From Notospermus geniculatus (lineage: Eukaryota; Nemertea; Pilidiophora; Heteronemertea; Lineidae): DNA of 64,000 nucleotides. The notes beneath the pieces are model-generated. The model was given only the letters and a program-made list of their open reading frames with translations, did no database searches and was not told the origin of the DNA. The position numbers and the translations under genes were made by a program. Position 1 is the stretch's first letter, and the number at the start of each line of letters is the position of its first letter. This document shows, piece after piece, positions 44,701 through 54,800 of this stretch. Where the stretch lies: positions 169,461-233,460 of the forward strand of contig NMRB01000952.1 in assembly GCA_002633025.1 (NCBI GenBank). Reading direction: 5' to 3'.

Positions 44701-47602
44701 ATTCTGGTTTCCTCCTGCTGTACATTCATTCACCCACTATTGTCCACAGAGCCAAAAATCCTATATTGGCACTTTCATGTTTTGCATTCTCACCTTTCAG
44801 CTGCCGAAGCCACCAGTGCTGCCTTCTGCTGGCGATCATCGAGCGGCTTCATCACCAGTTCATCCATCAGACGTGGCGTCAGTCCTGTTTTTACATCATA
44901 CCCTGGGAATGTACCTGATGACCTCACGGAAAGAGTATTCTCAAAATCCTGAAATGAACACGGATATGAGCTTGACAAGGTTTAACCCTTACCCCCAGTC
45001 TCTCCAGAAATCTTTCTGGGGAACTCAAGGAGCAGCTCATTCAGTCCATCACTTGTTCCTTTTAGACCAGTTGAGAATACAAAGTGACAACCTGACTGGG
45101 AATTGAACCAGAGCCCTCTTGGTCTCTAGTCAAATGTTCAACCCTGCGCTACCACGTTTCACCCAGTTCACAAGTACATACCCGATCAAGTCCGCCCCCT
45201 GCTGGTTCTAGCATATCAATATCCATGATCCGCTCGGAAAGATTCTTGTCGATTCCGAAGTCCTGAAATAAGGAATCATACAATGTGTTAGCAGATATCT
45301 GCAATTCATAGAAGGGATTTAGCAGATGTCTGCAATCCAGTGAAAGGAGCTAACTTGGGCCAGAAAACTCCTACATGAAGGAACACCTTATAGCAGAATG
45401 ACAGCTGATGCAGTCGATATTTTCACACTCACCACATCCTTCTCGTAATCGTCACTGCCACTGCTGTCACCTTCGTGGGGAAGCACGATTCTTGGCTCTT
45501 TTTTCTCTGAATCTGAATCCTGAAATGGAAAAGTCACTCAATGAATTTGATTCTCCACTAAAGCCATTATGACTCCCTGGATGTTTCACTGCAAAAATGC
45601 CTCACAGGCCAAGACATTTAACTAAGAGCAATATCATATATTACAAGTCAAAACATTTTAAATCGTAAACTGCTGCCTTTCTACTCTACATGTACGTGAT
45701 TGGGATTTCCTGTAAAGAGGAAGAACACGCTTACCTCGTACCCCAACTGACCAATATCCATCTGATCAATATCAAAACTGAATCGTTTCTTCGGGTTTTC
45801 CGATTCCTCGTCAGAAAAGTTTGGAAGCATTTGGATATTCTCGCCCGTGCTGCTGACGAGGCTTTTGTTCAAGCCGCCAGCGACGAGTGAGGCCTGATGG
45901 GACTGTTTTAGCTAAAATGGAAAAGGACCACGTGGGATCAATCTAGGATGCAAGGGCAGGCTGCATATGCTACATGATTAAGCATCACAAGGCCCGAGGC
46001 AGTAACTTAGACATGCCAAAGAAGCCAGTTACCTCAACGTAATGAATACAGAAAATAGAACCCTCATTTTGCGAATAAACCACGAGAAATTATCATTCTC
46101 ACCTCTCCTTTCAATGGTCCCAAAGCAGCAGGTGCGCTCCCCCTGACAGGACCCCCGATACTCTCCAACGTGCTCGCACCAGCAAGCGTACTCGTCCCTG
46201 TCCCCAGCAAGTGATCCTGCTTCAGAGGACCCAGAGATCCTGACACCTGTGACATGCCAGCATTCTTCACCGACGTCTGTGGGCCTCCTGCAGACTTCAG
46301 CGGACTCAGACCCTACAAGAAAGACAAGTCCACAATTACTCACAACATGGGGATCATTGTTTAAAAGAGGCCTAGTTCTTCAACTAGATGCATACAATAC
46401 AAGAGAACAACAGCTGAACTACATGGTAAGGTCAACACTGACACTGCTTTGATTGACAGATCGACCCATCATGAGATATCTAATTGTACACAGACTCTAC
46501 CTTAGGTTGACCGAATCCACTCCCATGACTACCAGCGCCACCTTTTGCAGCTTTATCCTTCTTCTTCGTGTCTTTCTTTGGTGCTTTTTTCTTTGGTCCT
46601 GTAGAGAAAGAACTTGATGTTAACACACCTCTCTACCAAGGACGTCAAAGTTCACGCCCAAATTGGTCATTTAGACCTCTGAATCAGGACACCTCACCAA
46701 TAAGGACACCACCTGTCAGTCCCAGTTTTTGATATTAGAGACGTTCCAATGTACTTGTTCACGACAAACATCCGAAACCTACCTCCGCCAGCAGCCATTT
46801 TCTTCCTCTCCGTAATAACCATATTCCTGTAGTACTCATCGCACGGGTGGTCCCAGATACTCTCGCCCGTCGCAAAGTTAAAATAATAGATGTCGCCATT
46901 GGGGTCTTGGCTAAAAAAAGAGAAATATTCCTGAGAAGAAATCTGATGCAAGATCACACGAGCATTTCCATTATTATTGACGAGATGAGGAGTGACATGC
47001 GCATGAGGTGGGGCGACAAGAACATGGCCTAGATTACGGTACTCACCAAGGTTTCCAGTGTTCTGGTAGAGGAGCATTTATACCTTCCCTGGCAATCCAC
47101 AACAGGTCAGCTTCGCGTTCTGGCTCAAGACCGATGACCTGGGCATATTCATAGATTTCTGAAATAGTGAAAAACAATCATATTTCAGAAACAGACTTGC
47201 GACCATCCTGATATAAAGTACTAAAAGTGAGCTCCACAGTTACGGTAGTTTTATTCAGATACAGTGCACCATCGCTCTTACGAACCTCAATTTTACGAAC
47301 TCCCAGATATTGCGAACCAAACGTCTGGCCCTCGCTATTATGAATCCATGTTGTACAAACTTAACCCTTGGAGTGGACCCCGAAGGGTTCGTAATAGAGA
47401 GGGAGGACTGAAGTTGGTCTGATGGAGGTTAGGCGACAGATATTCTGATAATTTCAGGGGCCGAGGGAACCCTTAGAAGGGGGTGAATGAACCCTGAGGA
47501 ATCGAACGACCCCTCAGGTGATTAGATCGCTTTACCTTCCTCTGTCGGTTGATAATTCTCATCATAATCCTCCTCGAGGATCGTTTGGTCGTTGATCATC
47601 AT
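32760..47602 (-). CDS. CEP164: CEP164, centriolar distal-appendage protein
   Basis: CEP164 sits on distal appendages of the mother centriole and recruits TTBK2 and other factors to start ciliogenesis. Minus-strand exons (upper-lower): 47602-47536, 47158-47047, 46910-46783, 46598-46501, 46312-46103, 45911-45735, 45519-45433, 45262-45182, 44948-44794, 44518-44386, 44070-43973, 43868-43737, 43152-43035, 42835-42659, 42545-42426, 42068-41802, 41594-41532, 41369-41286, 40972-40710, 40601-gap, 40135-40006, 39868-39721, 35964-35797, 35706-35541, 35348-35136, 34782-34710, 34424-34333, 33359-33290, 32931-32760. About 1,305 residues plus those in the gap (human 1,460). The N-terminal region has EEDYDENY and a WW domain ([22 protein letters not shown]). 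A lysine-rich linker and a long Glu/Lys/Arg coiled coil follow. Near the C-terminus are [20 protein letters not shown] and [12 protein letters not shown], matching human RRRQTALKAAQ, LEKWRKYFPSG and RRWLERVKNDP. Confidence 0.95.
33386..33605. repeat. fold-back element, family A, in CEP164 intron
   Basis: Ends ATAGACAAATCCCAAATTGACG and GAGAATCGTCTAT; inner CTTCCGCCGAAATCGCAAAC faces GTTTGCGATTTTGGCGGAAG. The central word is ACCATCGCTGAATCATG. Confidence 0.88.
33752..33884. repeat. fold-back element, family D
   Basis: GGCCGGTTGCACAAAGAATC followed by TTAAGTCTAAG on the left; the right arm is GACTTAAGATTCTTTGTGAAA then CTGGGCCC. The element at 58688 has the same ends (GGTTGCACAAAACTC) but a different core. 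A tRNA-like SINE head (about 33668-33745) lies directly before it. Confidence 0.85.
34522..34638. repeat. solo half of fold-back family A
   Basis: One arm only: GAGTCGACCATTGCTGAATC, CATCAGCTGGTTTCAGATTA, TTTTGGCGGAAGTGCGCAG and GGGATTTGTCTATAAG. The opposite arm is absent, so the copy is truncated or recombined. Confidence 0.82.
34887..35124. repeat. fold-back element with G/C homopolymers
   Basis: Ends CAGGGTTTCCGCCAGAGGGG and, inverted, TTTCTGGCGGAAACCCTG. Inside are G and C runs and a single N at 34932. A variant of this 'non-coding Pro/Gly-rich' repeat is seen near 38020-38200 and 12480-12650. Confidence 0.85.
36190..36640. repeat. tandem repeat of about 285 bp in the large CEP164 intron
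   Basis: The block CGTGCCACCAAATGACAAAA, GAACTTTGACCTCTGTG and AAAGCAGGTCAAACC at about 36206-36275 recurs, diverged, at about 36505-36570. Flanking words (AAATTTGGAGACAATCC) also recur. Two units are visible. Confidence 0.75.
37188..39270 (+). CDS. nested small secreted or membrane-anchored Cys-rich protein (tentative)
   Basis: Lies on the opposite strand within the CEP164 intron 35965-39720. Exon 37188-37296 encodes a signal peptide ([21 protein letters not shown]) with an N-glycosylation site NVT and PACTNNC. Exon about 37803-37916 encodes [21 protein letters not shown]. Exon 38650-38838 encodes [19 protein letters not shown] and KCVNMT. Exon 39112-39270 ends in a hydrophobic stretch ([18 protein letters not shown]). 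The CC...C-N ending and the spacing of cysteines recall three-finger (Ly6-type) domains; this is a guess. Exon 2 ends in phase 1 and exon 3 opens in phase 0, so an exon is missing from my model or exon 2 uses another donor. I do not recognise the family. Confidence 0.5.
38492..38625. repeat. fold-back element inside the nested gene
   Basis: GATTCATTTTGCGCTTTGCG then CTTGTCCGTTTCCT on the left; AGGAAACGGACAAG then CGCAAAGCCAGAAAGTATGAATC on the right. Confidence 0.9.
38865..39015. repeat. dispersed element related to 20473-20682
   Basis: Shares ACCGGTATTGCC, CGCCACTCTCCA, TTGGCGAATG and TACATTTTGTAATG with the element at 20473, in the same order. Terminal inverted repeats are no longer clear. 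Confidence 0.6.
40387..40487. other. assembly gap (101 N)
   Basis: A run of N of placeholder length. It interrupts a CEP164 exon whose 5' part is at 40488-40601. At least the 3' part of that exon, and possibly a further exon, is missing. The true gap length is unknown. Confidence 0.98.
41056..41262. repeat. GGTGGACC-type minisatellite in CEP164 intron
   Basis: About ten degenerate units of roughly 20 bases around GGGGTGGACCAAGGCCAG. It lies between two coiled-coil exons. Confidence 0.85.
42130..42385. repeat. minisatellite of about 37 bp in CEP164 intron
   Basis: Repeated CACCACTGTAGCACTGGCCT with CAGCAGTCATGTTG spacers; the last three units (about 42275-42385) are nearly identical, the earlier ones more diverged. 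Confidence 0.85.
43423..43669. repeat. fold-back element, family A, in CEP164 intron
   Basis: The clearest copy: ATAGACAAATCCCAAATTCC on the left and AATTTGGGATTTGTCTAT on the right. Inner CGCACTTCCGCCGAAATAGC faces GCTATTTCGGCGGAAGTGCG. Centre: CAGCAATGGTCGACTCTGAC. Confidence 0.92.
44579..44735 (+). mobile_element. tRNA-headed SINE in CEP164 intron
   Basis: Head GCTGTCAGAGTGGTGCAGTGG with B-box AGGTTCAATCCCTGG; body AAAGGGCGACTCTCTCTGAC and TCTGGTTTCCTCCTGCTGTAC. Same family as 21688 and 50868. Confidence 0.82.
47262..47412. repeat. fold-back element, family E, in CEP164 intron 1
   Basis: Words such as CGCTCTTACGAACCTCAATTT, TTGCGAACC and GGGTTCGTAATAGAGAGGGAGG. A related copy lies at 54745-54890, and the duplicated CEP164 region carries its own version at about 61975-62150. 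Confidence 0.7.
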
Positions 47603-48868
47603 CTTGAGGCCGTTGATCGGGAAAACGCTCAACAAGAATCAAATCAGCTCATCACACAGGGAACTCAATGAGCACTCTTGGCTGGATCTTTACTGAAAGA
47701 AATTGTTACAGTTCTGCTGCATGAAGTACTTAAATGTTTTTTACTGGAAGGCTGACCGCAGGCCCAGCCTAAAATTTTATTTTAGCTATGCTAGCCTCTA
47801 TGATTGCAGTCGTAATAATTTGACAGCAACCAACTTTAGCGTCAGGATTAGGAGGCGTCAAATTAAAGTTGGCGTCAGCAAGGTTTTACGACATCATCAG
47901 GGCTCCCAGCATTTCAAAATTTAAAAAAATATAGGCCTAGTTGCAGAATCAGAATAAGTTTATTGTGCCTTGTAAATTAATAGTACATTGGTTGCACGCC
48001 CTACAGCGGGTACACCAACAGGCCAAGCAGCCTCCATGCAGAAAACCTAACCTGCTACACACCCATGATACCAGTCAACTGGTCAGTGCATAGGCCTATA
48101 GATCCATAGCGTCAATTGGGCCAAATGGAAAGAAATCGTACTTTTAACATGATTTGTGTGAAACAAAATGTTTTCTTTTTGTTCTTGAGGCCCAATATCA
48201 TGAACATGTGCGCATACTGTCAAAACGGCATGAATGACGTCGTCGTGGAGTGGAAGTCACATGGCGCACAGTGTTGTGACGCTGTCACGTCATCCTGCTG
48301 GAGGACCATGAGCGGGCTTGAAATTGACGAAATTTTGACAACAATATCATTAATTTCTAGAGTATCACGTCTTTGATTTTTTATGTCTGTACCAAAATGA
48401 GTTCGGACTGCCAGGCGCTTTCATATGAATATCGTTTCTGGAAGAAANTCTGAACCTGAATCCAGCCAACCTCCGCCATTTTGACGCTTCCGCGGTCGGC
48501 AATGGCCGAAGATTGCCGAATGTACTTCGTCGTGGAGCCAACTTCGGAAACTATAATATTTCGTGATTTCTCATTCTGATATGCAAATTAGATAAAGCCA
48601 GCCGTTTATTCTTAGACATGCAAAACGAGCCAATTCGTACTAAATTTATATACTTCATTAACTTGCACAGCAGTCTATATTGTTACTCAAAATATATGTT
48701 GTTGAAGTTGACGATTTTTCTGCGGAAACTATGATAAAATTCGTTCAGATCAGGAACACTAATGAAAATCAGGTAGAATCGCGCCCCATCAGTACTGACA
48801 CCTAGGGGTGAGGTTGGAAGTATACAATGTATTCTGCTAGTGAGTGAGGCGGGCGATTTCAGTTGAAG
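47603..48868. promoter_or_regulatory. interval between divergent CEP164 and SEL1L3
   Basis: The two start codons face away from each other across 1,266 bases. CCGCCATTTTG (48473-48483) is a YY1-type site, directly followed by TTCCGCGG. A single N lies at 48447. Much of the interval (up to about 48100, and again 48448-48547) is repeated near 62360-63153. No exon is supported. Its role as a shared promoter is inferred. Confidence 0.45.
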
Positions 48869-51800
48869 ATGCTTCACAAATTCGTGTTTTTCTTTGTTTT
48901 TTGTTGGTTTTGCTGTATTTTAAAGTTGGTATATCCTGTAAAAGTAAGTATAGTATCCATTAGCACCTTTGATTTTTCCATCAGTGACGGGAATCCAATG
49001 ATTTGATGTCACTTGCAGAACATATGGTGTGGTAGGTACAATGATCCTACAGTAAAATGTCCCGGTAACAATAGGTTTCTCAAGGTTTAGTGGTCACACT
49101 TTCTGTAAGCATCTGAATGAGGCTAGGCCTATAGGCTTTAGTTGTAAACAATGGGCAAGAGAATTCTGTTACCCATTGTTTTATGATTTAACCCGATATT
49201 CCCGCTGACTAACCTGATAATCCCGCTAACTACCGGTAGGCTTCAGGGGCCTGTGCACTAAGTTATGAAAAATTCTGAATGGAGAAGAGTAGAGCCATGA
49301 CAAGCCAGGGAGCCGAAGTTTAGAGATACTTAGGTAACCATGGTAACGCAGCTGCAAAGTTCATCTAGATCAATTCATATCAGTCCATCATGATCATTTT
49401 GCTCTTTCAAGGAAAGATGAGAAACGCTAAAAGAAAAGAAATAATTTGTCTTTGAAAGGTGAAAAGTTTGTTTATTAGGACTAGTTATGGCTGTGGCAGT
49501 GCCATGCCACATCATATGCCAACTCAATTCTGATAAATTGTCCAGTAGTAAATTAGGCCGACGTGGTTAATCAATTTTTGGTGACGAATGTTCACCATTT
49601 GATTCTCAATCATGTCAACGACACTACTAAACTGCCATTCTAAGAATTTCTATGCCTCCTAGTTGCAGTCAGCAAAATGGCATGAATGGAAAGCCATCTA
49701 AGGGGTTGCCCCCTATATTTTAAACTTCTTACCGGAATTTCAGAAGCAACTTTTGCAGACTAATGTTGTTAGGGCTTGATATAATTAGGCCTAATTCCTA
49801 AAAAGGTCTGTCACTAAATCCACTTTTGGTCCTTTCCCTCTATTTGAAACCATGGGGTGTGGGTGATTACTGGAACAGCCATCAGCTGCTGCCTCTTTTG
49901 TTTGAGATTTATTGGAAATCAAATCGGCAACAGATGTCATGTCTGTTTCAGCCTAAATGTTTCCGAGACCATGTACATTTTCTGTGCAAAAAGTCATTAT
50001 ATAAAGTGTTTGAGATTATATGAAATTGACATCCAATGCAGTTTCATTGACATGTGTGCACTGTGATTGCAGATGCGGATATTATTGTAGAAATGACAAA
50101 TGCTGGAAATAATGTGTCTTGATTAAAATCTACAGCATCATACTGACACATCTGAATCTTTTACCAGATATAGGCTTATATGATCATGCAACCTGAGTTT
50201 CACCTCTTTTTTTCATTTATTTCAGGCACATTCCAGCCCAGAGGTCCATTCAAATGACCCCAAACAATCTGTGATACACAAATCTCAACCTGACGAACAA
50301 GACATCGAAGATTCTCTTCAAATTCTCCACATTCCTGCTCAATTACAAGCTCAAAATCATGTGACTTTACGCTATATTTGCTCAAAACCAAAATATGTCG
50401 GAATCGCTGTCCATGTATCTGAGTTAAACGACTGGACGGAGGTGTTTCATCGGAAGTTTCTATGTGACAGATCAACTGAGTCGAGAACAAAAAAGATTCC
50501 TCTCCGCTTACCAGATAACATTTTATACAAACCAGGTCTTTTTAATTCAGACGTCAGTTATGTGAAATCTGTTCGATTAAAAGCTTGGATTGTGGAGCAG
50601 AATTTATGGCCGAGGGTGAAACACGACCCTTATAAGTATTCCACAGAACGGAAACGTGCTACGATATTTGTGAGGCCACCGTTGCAGCGTCCTGAGAAGT
50701 TGCCATGGGGATGTTTGTCCTGGGCGACGGAGGTGATGCTGATGCAACCTTATTCTGTGACGATGAGATGCAAGGTTCAGCCAGGTACGTTGGTGACGTG
50801 AGAGAAACTGGTCATAGAATCTGGCATCTCGCATGCCATACGTTATACCATAGGCCTACCTACTATTGGGCTGTCAAGGGTGATGCAGTGGGAACAACAG
50901 CACCTGTCACACCAGAGGCTTAGCTCCAGTCTCTGGTCAGGTCCATTCATCACATAAGTGATAGAGAGGGCGACTCCTACTCCTGACGCTCCGGTTTCCT
51001 CCTGCTGTGGGCCTACAATGATTTGCTCAGCTCTTGATTCTATAATATTCATTTCAGAGATTATCAATGCCATCACCTATCCGATCATCATTACTGGAAA
51101 CTTGCACGGAGTCTTTCGACAATTCCCGCCATTCACAGACAAAGATTACATAAAAGAAGCAAAACTCGATGGGCGACAAACTAAGTATGTGCCCTGTGTC
51201 CACCTCATGATTCAAAGCAGCAACTATCTAAAGCCTGCCGCACACTGGAGCTATCTGCTGAGCAAAAAGTCATTCGAGACCGTTTGCTCAGCAGATAGCT
51301 CACCGAAAAATACTTGCACACGCGAGCTTTCTGCCTTGTGAGGCAAAAAACTCACCGAAATTACGCGCACACGTGAGCGATCTGCTGAGCAAAAAGTCTC
51401 GAATGACTTTTTGCTCAGCAGATAGCTCCAGTGTGCAGCTTAACAAGGGATCATGAAACCTCACTAAAAGACAATGGGCCGTATTTTAGAACGTTCCTTA
51501 ACGTTAAGGTCAACCTTAAGTCTATTGTAAAACCATCGAGAACAATAGATTTAAGGTGGACCTTAATATTAAGGAACGTTCTAAAATACGGGCCATTATA
51601 AATTGCTAAGACCAGAGACATTGCAAGCAAGCAAGTTTTAAAAGTGTGTCCCTGGAAATGAAGGGCCATCCAAGGCTTTGAACTGGGTCAAGGGGAAAGT
51701 TATTTTGACACTCGACTCAGATATGTGTTTCTTTCCTTAAAGGTACACTGTCAGCCTTTGGTTGTACTTAAAGGAGTACTGCGGGTGGAGGTTATGCAGT

Positions 51801-54800
51801 ATTGTCCATCGTATTTTATGGAACGACGTCTACAGGACACCACTCATATACATCACTGAGGAAGGTAACTATAGGTGGCGCCAAAAATTCATAAGCGAGT
51901 GAGCTGTGTTGTCATCAGTGGTGGCGGGATGGTTTTCTGCGAGACAAGCTCATTGCATTCCTGACGTTTCTGCTACGTTGCGTTACAGGTAAACTCCACA
52001 TTCAAGTTCACACCATAAACGATGAATCAGAGGCGGCAGTGACTGCGTTTTCTTTACCAAAAGATGAATGGTTTAGACTTACTGTAGCTTTTAACGGAAA
52101 AAATGTGAGTATAACTGTCTAATCCAAGAGTCAGAGGTTTCAGGTATACAGTGATGTACCTCAAATTCCTTAAAGGGACTAGGAAAATTTTTTCAAGCTT
52201 CGGTTATTACAAAATGCTAGTCTTTCATGATAAATTCCCACCGTCAATTCACTTCTTCAATTAAGTGTTAATTACTGGCAGGCAGACAAATCAGTCATCA
52301 CCACACCATGGAGAATTCACCACGTCACTGGGAACCTCTCGCTGTATGTTTTGTATGGAGCGAGCTTGTACTCTATTATGTTGATTAGGTTCCCAGTGAC
52401 GTGGTGAATGCTCCATGGTGTGGTGATAACTGATTTGTCTGTGTGCCAGTAATTAACAGTTAATTGAAAAAGTGAATTGACGGTGGAAATTTATCATGAA
52501 AGACTAGCATTTTGTAATAACCGAAGCTTGAAAAAATTTTCCTAGTCCCTTTAAGTGACGAAAGGGTTCAATGGAAATGTACCAGTACTTGGAGAAGAGT
52601 TGTGTATTTCAGCAATCTCAGAATGTTTCTTTTCTTATTATAGTGGAGGGCTACCATAGAATATAAGGACAGGAAGAAAAACATAATCGACACGTCATAT
52701 CGGTAAGGACTGATAGTAGAGTACAATGAAGCGGACGACACTCTACATTGCTTATCCTTCAGCTCAAAGGCTTACATGCCCATAGCTGCTGGATTAGGCC
52801 ATGCCATATCATTGTGCGTATAGTACGTGACGACACCCAATGTTACTTGTTCCAGCTCGGTGGCCAACATATACATGTACATGTATCATTGCACCACTAT
52901 AGGTTGGCCACATAAATGTCGGTACAGCACGTGATGCATCAATTCAACGTCTCTTTTTCAGGAATAAGAAGGAGCCCTATACGAATGACACCGAAGGATA
53001 TACTGTGTTTGGTGGTAATGACATGGTCGGTGGATTCAAAGGTTACATCGGGACTGCAGTGTGGTATCGGGGAAAGGTCATGGATCCAAATGAGGCAAGT
53101 TGCATGACTCTAACTTTGTCATCTGACAACTTCAGACATTGACGGACAACGAAGGAGTTGACAAAATCTGAACTTTAACATCAGTTGAGGGACCACAGTG
53201 GCAACTGACAGCAAGCGATGTTGCTTGATCGAGGTGTAAATTTGCCTTTATTGAACTACATTTTATTTCCAGATTCCATTCCCCAGCCCGTATCATCCCA
53301 TGTTTGAACTCGGGCTGGACGAACGGACGGTGAAATGTTCCAAGTATCTGAACTGGGTGAAAGACAGGACAGAATTCTACAGAAACAGACCCAAAAGATG
53401 GCTAACAAAAAGTAAGTTCGATAAAGATATTCCTCGCTGTTGACTGGTACGGTACTCAGAGCGTGACTCAGGGGGGTGGCGTGGTCGAGCATCGGACTGG
53501 AGACCGAGAGTTGTGGGGTTTGATTCCCAGGTGTCACCACTTTCTATTCTCAACTACGAGCTCCTCCTTGAGTTGCCCACAAAGTTTCAGGAGAGACAGA
53601 AAGTTTCAGGAGAGACTGGGGTAATAATGTGAAGCGCTTGGGACCATATTAAAAGTGTTTTGAGTTTCGCAATAACTTTTTCATTGGATATTTTTCAGAT
53701 ACATGTTCTTCTAATTTCCTTGACTTCCTCAACGTGTCATCCAGGATTCAACCCAAATGCAGCCGGTCCCGACACATCCCTCGTGAATTCCGTCTCGTGA
53801 ACCGGTTGATCAGGAAAGACCTCCGTGATGATGATGATGTCGACTTTCCGTCGTTAGCTAACAGTATTTTTAAAAACGCTTCACATATGGTTGAGGTATG
53901 GCTAAATTCTTTGCATGATCAGAACCACTTATTGTTAGATTCCCCCAGTTGTCTATAGAGGTAACAAACCCATTTTGATGCCCACGTCACGATTCAGGGG
54001 ATGATTCTCAGCCCAGGAAAGATGCCTTAAATGACCCTACATGCTGTCGGTTTTCAGGTGGATGGCTTACAAGCGACCAAAAGGATGGTGCCGCTGTTGA
54101 AACAGGCCAGTTGCTTTGGTAACGTGGACGCGATGTATATGTTGTCTGTGATACTTAGTAAGGGGGTGGGTTACAAGGCAGATGAGAGCCAGGTAAGACA
54201 TCCTGAGGTAACCAGGGGGTACCTCGGCAACCGCTGGTTACCTGGTTACCCCTGGTAACCAGGGGCCTGCTTGCTCCCTCTGTCGCTGCATGTGACATAG
54301 GGAGCGAGTGCTGCTGAGGACTACCGGTACTGATATTCTCAGGATGAGCTATTGGGGTTAAACTCCTAATGTAGTCTGACAGGGCACGCCACCCCTACTT
54401 CGGACCCTTCTTCACTGGGTGGCCAGACAGAAGAACCCTACCACAGCCTGGGTACCGTACTACAAGGAGCCATGAATTGCTCTTCCCTAATTTTGTTTCA
54501 ACCACAAGGCCTACTGTTCAGAATACGCTCATATATCTCATATTTTCAGTCGCATGCCTACCTGATGTACGCCGGCCTTGAGGGTCACCGCCATTCCCTG
54601 TTAGCCCTTGGTAACAAACATGTATACGGGCTCGACGGTCTCCCTACCGACCTTGAGATGGCGTTCTCGTATTATAAACGTATGGCTGACATCAGTAAGA
54701 AAGAGAGAGATCAACACAATAATGCTGATGTAAGTACAGTCCTCCCCCCTCGCTATTACGAACCCTTTGAGGTCCAAGGGTCCCGTTAAGTTCGTACTAA

